Part shown: piece by piece, positions 9,152 to 18,008 of the stretch
Position numbering within the stretch: position 1 is the first letter of the stretch
Layout: each line of letters begins with the position of its first letter
From: Myxococcales bacterium
GTDB taxonomy: Bacteria > Myxococcota_A > Polyangia > Polyangiales > JADJMO01
DNA: 64,000 nucleotides
Reading direction: 5' to 3'
Assembly: GCA_016709545.1 (NCBI GenBank)
Contig: JADJMO010000010.1
Location: forward strand, 62,001-126,000
Made by a program: the position numbers and the translations under genes
Notes under the pieces: generated by a model
Databases searched by the model: none
The model's input: only the letters and a program-made list of their open reading frames with translations
What the model was told of the DNA's origin: nothing

Positions 9152-10089
9152 CAGCCACCCCCGCAGAGGTCGCGCGTGGCGATCGGGAAGCTGGTCGCGC
9201 CGCACTTGCCGCCCGTGCACGACCACGAGGCGCACTCGGACTCGCGCGTGCAGAACGCGCCGGCGGGCTTGCCCTCGGTGCACTTGTTGGCGCCGCCGAA
9301 CGGCGAGCCTCCCTGGCAGACGTAGCCGTACCCGCACTCCCACCACGCCGAGGGATCGCAGCTGTCGCCGGGCTTCTTCGCGGTCTTGCAGGTGCCCTTG
9401 CCGGACGTGCCGCCGAGCGCGCAGTAGAGCCCGAGATCGCACAGCGCCTGCACGTCGCCGCTCGTGGTGCAGGGCGCGTCCTTGCCGACGACCATGTAGT
9501 TCCGACAGGTCGTCGCGCCGCTGGGGAACGTCGGATCGGGGCAGTCCGCGAACGTGCCCGGCGCCGCTGCGCACTCCGCGTCGGCCTTGCACGCCCCACC
9601 AATCGGCGTCTTGCCGCCGAACAGCTGCTGACACGCCGGGTAGGTGCGCACGAACTCGATGAGGTTGACGTTGCACGCCGTCTCGAGCTTGTTCCAGGCC
9701 TCGATGCACGCCCCGAGGGCGCTCGGGTCGAACTTCTTGGTGCCCGCCTTGGCCGCCGCGACGGACTCACCGCAGCTCGCCATCACGTTCTTGTGGCAGG
9801 TGGGGTCGTCGTAGCCGAGGCCGCTCTTGCTGCAGCAGGTGTTGGCGGCCTTGCCGCACACGCCGTCGGCGAGCTTGCTGCACACGGTGTCGAGGGTCAC
9901 GGGGGGCGCCGTGTCCACGGCGGTGTCCGCGGGAGGCGAGTCGGCGGTGGCCGTGTCGACGCTGCCGTCCGTGGTGCCGACGTCCACGCCGCCGTCCTCA
10001 CCGCCGTCCTCACCCCCGAAAGCGGTCGCGTCGACGCTGCTGCCACACCCCGCCAGCAATGCGCCGACCCCGATCCATAAGCTCTTCAT
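9151..10089 (-). CDS. Cys-rich lipoprotein, first gene of a tandem pair
   Basis: 312 residues starting at ATG 10089, chosen because it gives a clean lipoprotein signal (MKSLWIGVGALLAGC) with a GGAGGG ribosome site 7 nt upstream. A repetitive Asp/Gly/Thr linker follows (GGEDGGEDGG, then DTA repeats). The Cys-rich body opens with TVCSKLADGVCG and a CC pair, as in the downstream paralogue, and ends in further CxxxC modules. A CDLGLYC motif parallels CDKGLYC in the neighbour. The gene is divergent from rarA. Function unknown; surface exposure is inferred from the lipobox and linker. Confidence 0.82.
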   Translation of the reverse strand: MKSLWIGVGALLAGCGSSVDATAFGGEDGGEDGGVDVGTTDGSVDTATADSPPADTAVDTAPPVTLDTVCSKLADGVCGKAANTCCSKSGLGYDDPTCHKNVMASCGESVAAAKAGTKKFDPSALGACIEAWNKLETACNVNLIEFVRTYPACQQLFGGKTPIGGACKADAECAAAPGTFADCPDPTFPSGATTCRNYMVVGKDAPCTTSGDVQALCDLGLYCALGGTSGKGTCKTAKKPGDSCDPSAWWECGYGYVCQGGSPFGGANKCTEGKPAGAFCTRESECASWSCTGGKCGATSFPIATRDLCGGG

Positions 10090-10118
10090 GGGATTGCCCT
10101 CCGGCCAAAGCCAAAGCA

Positions 10119-10127
10119 AATCTAGCA
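10119..10127 (-). promoter_or_regulatory. Extended -10 promoter element (TGCTAGATT)
   Basis: Read on the minus strand, TGC plus TAGATT lies about 30 nt before the ATG at 10089, leaving room for the GGAGGG ribosome site. It matches the recurrent TGnTA element seen elsewhere in the window. Confidence 0.4.
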
Positions 10128-10133
10128 GCCATC

Positions 10134-11477
10134 GTGGCCAAGCGACCTCGTGACAGCGGTGCCGACCTCTTTTCCCGCGCGGCGGCGGAGGACCGCGGCA
10201 CCACGCCGCTCGCCGAGCGCATGCGACCGCGCACCCTCGACGACCTGGTGGGACAAGAGCGACTCGTCGGCGACAAGGGCCCGCTCCGCCGCGCGATCGA
10301 GGCCGATCGGCTGCCCTCGCTCATCCTGTTCGGACCGCCCGGCGCGGGCAAGACCACCATCGCGCGGCTCCTCGCCGAGACCTGCAAGGCTCGCTTCGTC
10401 CCGTTCTCCGCCGTGCTGAACGGAGTGCCCGAGCTGCGCAAGATCCTCGAGGAGGCGCGCGAGGCGCGGGTCTACCGTCGCGAGCGCACGATCCTGTTCG
10501 TCGACGAGATCCACCGCTTCAACCGCGCGCAGCAGGACGCCTTCCTGCCGTTCGTGGAGGACGGCACGATCACGCTCGTCGGCGCCACCACCGAGAACCC
10601 GTCGTTCGCCGTCAACGCCGCGTTGCTCTCGCGGTGCCGCGCCATGCGGCTCGATCCGCTCTCGGTGCAGCACCTCGTCACGGTGCTGCGGCGCGCGCTC
10701 GCCGACGACACGCGGGGCCTCGGCGCCCTCGAGCTCGAGGCCGAGGACGAGGCGCTGTCGGCGATCGCCGAGCTCGCCCAGGGCGACGCCCGCCGCGCCC
10801 TCACCGCGCTCGAGCTCACCGTCGACCTCCTGCCACCGGGCGCTCCGCTCACCCTTGCCGCGGTGCGCGACGCGCAGTCCGCGCCCAACCTCCGCCACGA
10901 CAAGAAGGGCGACGACCACTACGCGGTCGTCAGCGCGTTCATCAAGAGCATGCGCGGGAGCGACCCGGACGCGGCGCTCTACTGGATGGCCCGCATGCTC
11001 GAGGCCGGCGAGGACCCGCTGTTCGTCTCGCGGCGCATGATCATCTTCGCGAGCGAGGACATCGGCAACGCCGACCCACGCGCGCTCTCGGTGGCCGTGG
11101 CGGCCGACCAGGCGTTCCAGCGCATGGGCATGCCCGAGGGCATCCACCCGCTCGCGCAGGCCTGCACCTACCTCGCGACCTCGCCGAAGTCGAACGCCGC
11201 GATCGCCGCGTACATGGCGGCCGCGGAGGACGTGCGCGCCCACGGCTCGCTCCCGGTGCCGCTCCACCTGCGCCCCGGCTCCACGGCGATCGACCGCGCC
11301 GACGGGTTCGGCAAGGACTACTCGTACTCGCACGAGGAGGAGGGCGCGTTCAGCGGCGCGCAGCGCTACTTCCCGGATGCGCTGCCCGAACCGCGCTACT
11401 ACGCGCCCAAGGGCTCCGGGTTCGAGGCGCAGATCCTCGCCCGCATAGAGGCCTGGCACCGGGCGCGCGTACGATGA
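10134..11477 (+). CDS. rarA: Replication-associated recombination protein A (AAA+ ATPase)
   Basis: RarA/MgsA acts at stalled replication forks as a clamp-loader-like AAA+ ATPase. GTG 10134 is chosen as start because it yields 447 residues, the usual family length, and avoids overlap with the divergent lipoprotein gene. Motifs visible in order are PLAERMRPRTLDDLVGQ near the N-terminus, Walker A GPPGAGKTT, Walker B ILFVDEIHRFN and sensor 1 GATTENPSF. The helical C-terminal tetramerisation region contains the HYAVVSAFIKSMRGSDPDAA segment. The stop overlaps the next start (ATGA), coupling it to a YkgJ-type gene. Confidence 0.95.
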   Translation: MAKRPRDSGADLFSRAAAEDRGTTPLAERMRPRTLDDLVGQERLVGDKGPLRRAIEADRLPSLILFGPPGAGKTTIARLLAETCKARFVPFSAVLNGVPELRKILEEAREARVYRRERTILFVDEIHRFNRAQQDAFLPFVEDGTITLVGATTENPSFAVNAALLSRCRAMRLDPLSVQHLVTVLRRALADDTRGLGALELEAEDEALSAIAELAQGDARRALTALELTVDLLPPGAPLTLAAVRDAQSAPNLRHDKKGDDHYAVVSAFIKSMRGSDPDAALYWMARMLEAGEDPLFVSRRMIIFASEDIGNADPRALSVAVAADQAFQRMGMPEGIHPLAQACTYLATSPKSNAAIAAYMAAAEDVRAHGSLPVPLHLRPGSTAIDRADGFGKDYSYSHEEEGAFSGAQRYFPDALPEPRYYAPKGSGFEAQILARIEAWHRARVR

Positions 11478-11824
11478 ACCTCGAACACTCGCCCGATCCC
11501 GACGGCGCGGACTGCGTCGCGTGCGGGCGCTGTTGCCACCACCCGCCGCACACGGTCTCGGTGCTCGAGAGCGACGAGGCTCGCATGGGCGAAGAGACGG
11601 TCCGGCGCCTGACCGTGCTGCTCGATCGACCGCCGTTCTTCCGCTTCGTGGTCAACGCCGGAGAGCACTGCGGCGCCCTCGACGTGTCGGTGCCGGGTGC
11701 GTTCCCGTGCGGGATCTACGCGGTGCGACCGGAGGGGTGTCGCGAGGTCGAGCCGGGGTCGCCGTGTTGCCTCGAAGCGCGACGCCTCGGTCACCTCGGA
11801 TCGAGCGTCGAGTTCAAGCGGTGA
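11474..11824 (+). CDS. YkgJ-family cysteine-cluster protein
   Basis: 116 residues, translationally coupled to rarA by ATGA overlap. The N-terminus carries CVACGRCC, the signature of the YkgJ/UPF0153 family, which is predicted to bind an Fe-S or zinc cluster. Further Cys are in AFPCGIYAVRPEGC and PCC toward the C-terminus, consistent with the metal-site set of the family. Cytoplasmic role unknown. The 3' end overlaps the convergent pseudouridine synthase gene by 11 bp. Confidence 0.82.
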   Translation: MNLEHSPDPDGADCVACGRCCHHPPHTVSVLESDEARMGEETVRRLTVLLDRPPFFRFVVNAGEHCGALDVSVPGAFPCGIYAVRPEGCREVEPGSPCCLEARRLGHLGSSVEFKR

Positions 11825-12464
11825 CGAACGGCGGCGTGAAGTCCGCCGGCGCAGGGACCTCGAGCTGCAGCGTGCCACCGTCGGGGTGTGGCGCCTCGAT
11901 GCGCAGCGCGTGCAGATACAGCCGCGGCAACCCCTTCTGCAGGTCGGCAGGGCCGTAGAGCGGGTCGCCGACCAGCGCGTGCCCCACGTGGTGGAGGTGC
12001 ACGCGGATCTGATGCCGTCGACCGGTGATGGGGTGGGCGAGGAGCCTGGTCGCCTTCGGTCCGACCTCGACCACCTGGAGCTCGGTCTGCGAGGGCTTGC
12101 CGCGCACGAGATCGACGCCCATGCGCCCGGAGCCGAACTGGCGGAGCGGCGCGTCGACCAGGCGCAGATCGGCGGCCACGCTGCCGTGCGCCCACGCGAG
12201 GTAGGTCTTGGTGACGCTCCGCGCCTCGAACGCCATCGAGAGCGCGCGGTGCGCCGCCGCGGTGCGCGCGAACACGAGGAGCCCCGAGACCTCCTTGTCG
12301 AGGCGGTGCACGACGAACAGCCGCTCGCCGCGCGCCTCCTCGAGGAGCCGCTGCACGGACGGCACCGCGAGGTCGCGCTCCGGGATCGTGGCGAGGCCGA
12401 GGGGTTTGTCGACGACGAGCAGCGATGCGTCCTCGTGGACGACCGGGATCACGAAGCCAGTCAC
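11814..12464 (-). CDS. RluA-family RNA pseudouridine synthase
   Basis: 216 residues, a compact RluA-type enzyme without an S4 domain, as in RluA and TruC rather than RluC/D. It converts specific uridines in rRNA or tRNA to pseudouridine. Motifs are LLVVDKPLGLATIP, the catalytic HRLDKEVSGLLVFA (Asp in HRLD is the nucleophile), KTYLAW and the C-terminal PITGRRHQIRVHLHHVGHALVGDPLYG. Target site cannot be predicted. It lies 10 nt downstream of the lipoprotein gene on the same strand and may be cotranscribed. Confidence 0.92.
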   Translation of the reverse strand: MTGFVIPVVHEDASLLVVDKPLGLATIPERDLAVPSVQRLLEEARGERLFVVHRLDKEVSGLLVFARTAAAHRALSMAFEARSVTKTYLAWAHGSVAADLRLVDAPLRQFGSGRMGVDLVRGKPSQTELQVVEVGPKATRLLAHPITGRRHQIRVHLHHVGHALVGDPLYGPADLQKGLPRLYLHALRIEAPHPDGGTLQLEVPAPADFTPPFVTA

Positions 12465-12474
12465 GACGAAGCCG

Positions 12475-13239
12475 TCACGGGGCGCAGGAGATCATCTTCT
12501 CGGCGCACGCCGTCTCGTGCAGCTGCTCGCTCCAGGGCGAGAGCGCCTCGGGGTAGAAGTAGAAGCTCGAGCCCTTCGGCAGGGCGAGGAACTGCTCGGC
12601 GGTCAGGCCCTGCGAGGGCCGCGCACCGAACGCGGGCGCGGGAGGGAGCCCGCCGCCGCCGGGGAGACCACCGCCGCCGCCACCGCCGGGGAGCCCTCCA
12701 CCCAAGAGACCGCCGCACTTGCTGCCGCACGTACCGAGCAGGCAGGTGAACGTGGAGATCGCCGTGCCCGCAGCCTTGAGATCGCCGTCGAAGCACTTGG
12801 TCACGCACGCGAAGTCGAACCCGCCGAGCCCGCCGCCGCCGCCGCTCACGCAGTTGGTGACCGTGCACGCGAGGCCGCTGCGGCACTTCGCGTCGTTGAT
12901 GCAGGCGTTCACCGAGGCGCCGCACTTGTCGCGCACGCAGCCGAGGCAGTCGCCGATCGGTCCGCCGTCGGGGATCGGGAGCACCTCCCAGATGTCGATG
13001 AAGCGATCGGGGCCCGCGTCGGGCTTCGGAGCGTCGGGGGGGGGCGTGAAGGTGTCGGGAACGCTCGTGTCGATCGAGGCGTCGGTGCTCGTCTCGCTGC
13101 CGCCGTCGCTCGGATCGATCGCGCCGAGCGCGGTGAGGTCGTCGTCGGACACCCCGGTGCGGCCGAGGCAGGCGGTGCCCGAGAAGGCCCCGCCGAGGAA
13201 GACGAACCCGAGAGCCACGGAAGGGAGGAAGCGTCGCAT
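12475..13239 (-). CDS. Gly-rich, Cys-containing lipoprotein
   Basis: 254 residues from ATG 13239. A signal peptide ends at a lipobox-like FSGTAC. A Ser/Thr/Asp/Pro linker follows, then a Cys module starting IGDCLGCVRDKCG with evenly spaced Cys (CINDAKC, LACTVTNC), similar to Cys-rich modules of other Polyangia lipoproteins. The middle is a Gly/Leu/Pro repeat region (about residues 175-200), and the end is a short folded segment with two Cys. Probably surface exposed; function unknown. The 217 bp upstream (13240-13456) is of lower G+C than its surroundings and presumably holds its promoter; I saw no clear element there. Confidence 0.72.
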   Translation of the reverse strand: MRRFLPSVALGFVFLGGAFSGTACLGRTGVSDDDLTALGAIDPSDGGSETSTDASIDTSVPDTFTPPPDAPKPDAGPDRFIDIWEVLPIPDGGPIGDCLGCVRDKCGASVNACINDAKCRSGLACTVTNCVSGGGGGLGGFDFACVTKCFDGDLKAAGTAISTFTCLLGTCGSKCGGLLGGGLPGGGGGGGLPGGGGLPPAPAFGARPSQGLTAEQFLALPKGSSFYFYPEALSPWSEQLHETACAEKMISCAP

Positions 13240-13456
13240 CGTGTCTCGGACCCTACCCCCGTGGGAGACCCCGCACCAACGTCGGAGACGGCAAAATCCG
13301 CGCATACCGTCGTCGGAGCAAATTTCTTCGTACGTGAAGGATGTGGGCCGGACCGCGGATGTGAACGACAAAAAGCACGAACGACAGGACCTCTCGGTGC
13401 CTGCCGTCCGACCTGCCTGCGCGCGTCGTCGCCGACGCACGCAAGAGGCTATTCGA

Positions 13457-13615
13457 TCACGAAGAAGCGGCGGCCGGCGCGCTCGACGCCTCGGGCGCAG
13501 CGCTGCTGCCCGCACCCGCACCACCGGTCTCGGCAGGCTTCTTGTCGCCGCCGCAGGCGACGAGGATGAACGCACCGATGACACCGACTGCCATAACCGT
13601 CAGAAACCGCTTCAT
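13457..13615 (-). CDS. Small lipoprotein (52 aa)
   Basis: A 52-residue protein, MKRFLTVMAV then a lipobox FILVAC, followed by GGDKKPAE and an Ala/Ser/Gly/Pro tail. ATG 13615 is preceded by CGGAGG at about 7 nt, a good ribosome site. Such tiny lipoproteins with disordered tails are common in myxobacteria. It is divergent from the sigma54 activator gene across about 175 bp, a region likely to hold both promoters. No function can be assigned. Confidence 0.65.
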   Translation of the reverse strand: MKRFLTVMAVGVIGAFILVACGGDKKPAETGGAGAGSSAAPEASSAPAAASS

Positions 13616-13773
13616 CTCAAAGCCTCCGAGGTGACGCGCGGCGGCGCCGCGCAGGGATCGTTCCGGGGAACGGTGGGAGACGATACACCAAGTCACCCGT
13701 TGTCACGCCAGAACTTTGCAAGGATTTGTCTGGGACCATGACGCAGTGCCGGCTCCCCCCCGGGGGCCGGGGG

Positions 13774-13782
13774 TGGTAGACG
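13774..13782 (+). promoter_or_regulatory. Extended -10 promoter element (TGGTAGACG)
   Basis: TGG plus TAGACG lies 8 nt before ATG 13791. It matches the TGnTA element found before other genes in the window and implies a short or absent 5' leader. Confidence 0.35.
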
Positions 13783-13790
13783 ATGGCACG

Positions 13791-15683
<1,893 letters not shown>

Positions 15684-15691
15684 TTCCCACT

Positions 15692-15722
15692 TTGCCTGAC
15701 AGAGGCAGCCGCCTCCAGGCAA
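15692..15722 (+). terminator. Stem-loop terminator candidate after the sigma54 activator gene
   Basis: Eight bases after the stop codon, TTGCCTG (15692-15698) pairs with CAGGCAA (15716-15722), and inside it GAGGC (15702-15706) pairs with GCCTC (15711-15715) around an AGCC loop. Three unpaired bases form a bulge. No T-run follows, so it may act as an mRNA-end stabiliser instead. Confidence 0.5.
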
Positions 15723-15861
15723 GCAACGAAACGCGGGGGAGGTGGCAGCGGATCGCCCGTAGACGGGGCCTTCGCCGGATCGCGGCCGTGCTATGCGGCC
15801 GCCCATGGTGCTGGCTGACCACCCCATCGAACAACGCGCCTCGACCTCCGTCTCACGGACC

Positions 15862-16860
15862 ATGCGCGCACTCCGGTTCTCCTTCCTCGGCTTGGTGGTC
15901 GCCCTCGCGGCCTGCTACCGGCCTCCGCCCCGCCCGCTGTACGCCGATGGCCCCCGCGGCGCCGACCGCGACGGCGACGGCGCGGCCGACATCGACGACG
16001 CCTGCCCGGACGACCCGGAAGACGGCCTGCCGCCCAAGGCGAACGACGGCTGCCCGGCGGACGACCCGGACCAGGACGGCATCGGCTACAAGTTCGACAA
16101 GTGCCCGTACGCCAAGGAAGACGGCCTCGCGCCGTACCCGAGCGACGGCTGTCCGGGCAACGACGCCGACGGTGACGGCGTCGCCGACTCGGTCGACAAG
16201 TGCCCCGGCGCCAAGGAGGACAACCTCCCTCCCAACCCGTCCGACGGCTGCCCCTCTGCCGACACCGACAAGGACGGCATCGCCGACGCGGTCGACCAGT
16301 GCCCGACCCAGCCCGAGACGTGGAACGGCTACCTCGACGAGGACGGCTGCCCCGACGGGGCGCCCGCCGGCCTGCAGATCAGCATCGACATCAAGATCTC
16401 GCTCGTCGTCATCCCGAGCGCGCTCAAGATCGATTTCCAGGCGGGCACCGCCACGCTCACCGATCCGAGCAAGGACGCGCTGGTCAAGGTCGCCGGCGTG
16501 CTCAAGGCACACCCTGAGATCACCCGGCTCGAGGTCGAGGCGCACACCGGCATGAAGGGCGACCCGACCCAGAACCTCGCCCTCAGCGAGCAGCGGGCCA
16601 ACGCGGTCACCAAGGCGCTCGTCGCCAACGGCGTCGAGAGCGCGCGGCTCGTGCCCGTGGGCTACGGCGCGTTCTGCCCGGCCAAGCAGTCGATCGACGA
16701 CGTCGACGAGATGCTCAACCGCCGCGTCATGTTCCGCGTCGTGCAGACCAACAACGTCTGGACCGGTGTCCCGCGCGGGTGCTGGAGCGCTTCTACCCAG
16801 AAGGTCGATCCGACCAAGAAGAAGCCGCTCGTCATCGAAACTCACGGCGGAGGGATGTGA
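15862..16860 (+). CDS. OmpA-family lipoprotein with thrombospondin type-3 repeats
   Basis: 332 residues. Start ATG 15862 gives a lipoprotein signal (LGLVVALAAC). Residues 30-170 hold four or more thrombospondin type-3-like repeats of the form DxDGDGxxDxxDxCPxxxE, which bind calcium. The C-terminal OmpA/MotB domain (about 190-310) has IDFQAGTATLT, LEVEAHTGMKG and LALSEQRANAV, and would anchor peptidoglycan. The usual NxxLSxxRA signature is present in the form NLALSEQRA. Six bases separate it from the collagen-like lipoprotein gene, so the two are likely cotranscribed and may form one surface assembly. Confidence 0.9.
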   Translation: MRALRFSFLGLVVALAACYRPPPRPLYADGPRGADRDGDGAADIDDACPDDPEDGLPPKANDGCPADDPDQDGIGYKFDKCPYAKEDGLAPYPSDGCPGNDADGDGVADSVDKCPGAKEDNLPPNPSDGCPSADTDKDGIADAVDQCPTQPETWNGYLDEDGCPDGAPAGLQISIDIKISLVVIPSALKIDFQAGTATLTDPSKDALVKVAGVLKAHPEITRLEVEAHTGMKGDPTQNLALSEQRANAVTKALVANGVESARLVPVGYGAFCPAKQSIDDVDEMLNRRVMFRVVQTNNVWTGVPRGCWSASTQKVDPTKKKPLVIETHGGGM

Positions 16861-16865
16861 CCATC

Positions 16866-17999
16866 ATGTTCGCGAAATCGATTCTCTCAGTCATCGCTGG
16901 CGCTTCTCTGCTCGTGGCCTGCGGGCCGAGCAAGATGCAGATCGACCCCAAGAACGTCGCCAACGTGGTGGTCCGCCCGGCCTCGGGACAGAACCTCTTC
17001 TGCCCCGGCGACAAGTTCCAGGTCGAGATCGTCGCCAAGCTCAAGGACGGCACCAACTGCAGCAGCATCAACCCCGACCTCGGCTGCATGGGCAAGAAGG
17101 ACTCGGTCATCGACGCCAACATCCTGCGCGTCGAGGCCACGCCGGGCGCGCCGGCCGGTGGCCCGCACCCGTTCGTGTTCGTGCCCGATCCCAACCCGCT
17201 GCACACCGCCGCCACCGGCATGCGCCTCAAGGCGTGGATCGTCGGCGCGACCGGTCAGCAGTCGGACAGCGCGTTCGCCGAGACCGTGCTCAAGCCGGTC
17301 TACCAGTGCCAGGCGATGAACACCCTCGGCGCACCGCCCCCCATGGGCCACGGCATGCACGGCGGCCCTGGGCCCGCGCTGCGCGTCACCGCCACCACGC
17401 TGTCGACCCCGTTCTATCCGGACGCGGTCCTCATCCGCATCGACGCGACCGAGCTCGGTCTCACCCGCTACGTCATCAGCCAGTCGGCCGACATGATCGT
17501 CCGCATCGCGTCCAAGGGTCAGGACGGCGCGCGTGGCTTCCCCGGCGCGCACGGCGTCGCAGGCTCGCGCGGCTCGAACGCCTCGAGCACCTGCGGCAAG
17601 GGCGGTCGTGGGCAGGACGGCGGCCCCGGCGGCCTCGGCGGCCCGGGCGGCAACGGCGGTCCCGGCGGCTTCGTCGAAGTCCTGATGGACGCGAAGGCCT
17701 CCGACAAGATCAGCGCGCGTCTGCGCATTTCGAGCCCCGGTGGCAACGCCGGCCCCGGTGGCTGGGGCGGCTCCGGTGGCCCGGGTGGCTCGGGTGGCTC
17801 CGGCGGCCCGAGCGGCGCGGGCTGTACGGGCCAGAGCGGCGAGAACGGCCACAACGGCCCTGCCGGTCCCCCCGGACCATCGGGCATCCCCGGCCCCTCG
17901 GGCCCCGCGCCCACGTTCGGCACCGCCCCGCGCGAGAAGCTGTTCGCCGGCGAGCTCGGCGTGATCCAGCAGATCGAAGCCACGCCTGCGCCGAAGTGA
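16866..17999 (+). CDS. Collagen-like lipoprotein
   Basis: 377 residues. Signal and lipobox ASLLVAC, then a beta-rich N-terminal domain of about 210 residues with several Cys (FCPGD, NCSS, GCMG). From about residue 218 there are Gly-X-Y runs such as GARGFPGAHGVAGSRG and GGPGGLGGPGGNGG. A short non-collagen insert (EVLMDAKASDKISARLRIS) comes next. A second run follows to about residue 350 with classic GPP/GPS triplets. A short tail ends the protein. It starts 5 nt after the stop of the OmpA/TSP3 gene. Bacterial collagen-like proteins form extended triple helices at the surface, so a stalk or adhesin role is inferred. The Gly-rich repeats could be hydroxylation-free triple helix or simply Gly-rich loops. 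Confidence 0.8.
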   Translation: MFAKSILSVIAGASLLVACGPSKMQIDPKNVANVVVRPASGQNLFCPGDKFQVEIVAKLKDGTNCSSINPDLGCMGKKDSVIDANILRVEATPGAPAGGPHPFVFVPDPNPLHTAATGMRLKAWIVGATGQQSDSAFAETVLKPVYQCQAMNTLGAPPPMGHGMHGGPGPALRVTATTLSTPFYPDAVLIRIDATELGLTRYVISQSADMIVRIASKGQDGARGFPGAHGVAGSRGSNASSTCGKGGRGQDGGPGGLGGPGGNGGPGGFVEVLMDAKASDKISARLRISSPGGNAGPGGWGGSGGPGGSGGSGGPSGAGCTGQSGENGHNGPAGPPGPSGIPGPSGPAPTFGTAPREKLFAGELGVIQQIEATPAPK

Positions 18000-18008
18000 T
18001 CTGAGTCG

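Noticed and set aside
13240..13456. Lower-G+C gap considered as a small RNA
   Set aside because: No clear hairpin, promoter or terminator signature was visible; it is more likely the upstream region of the lipoprotein gene at 13239.
16000..16350. Repeated DxDGDG units in the OmpA gene as a DNA repeat
   Set aside because: They are thrombospondin type-3 protein repeats with diverged nucleotide sequence, not a mobile or CRISPR-like repeat.
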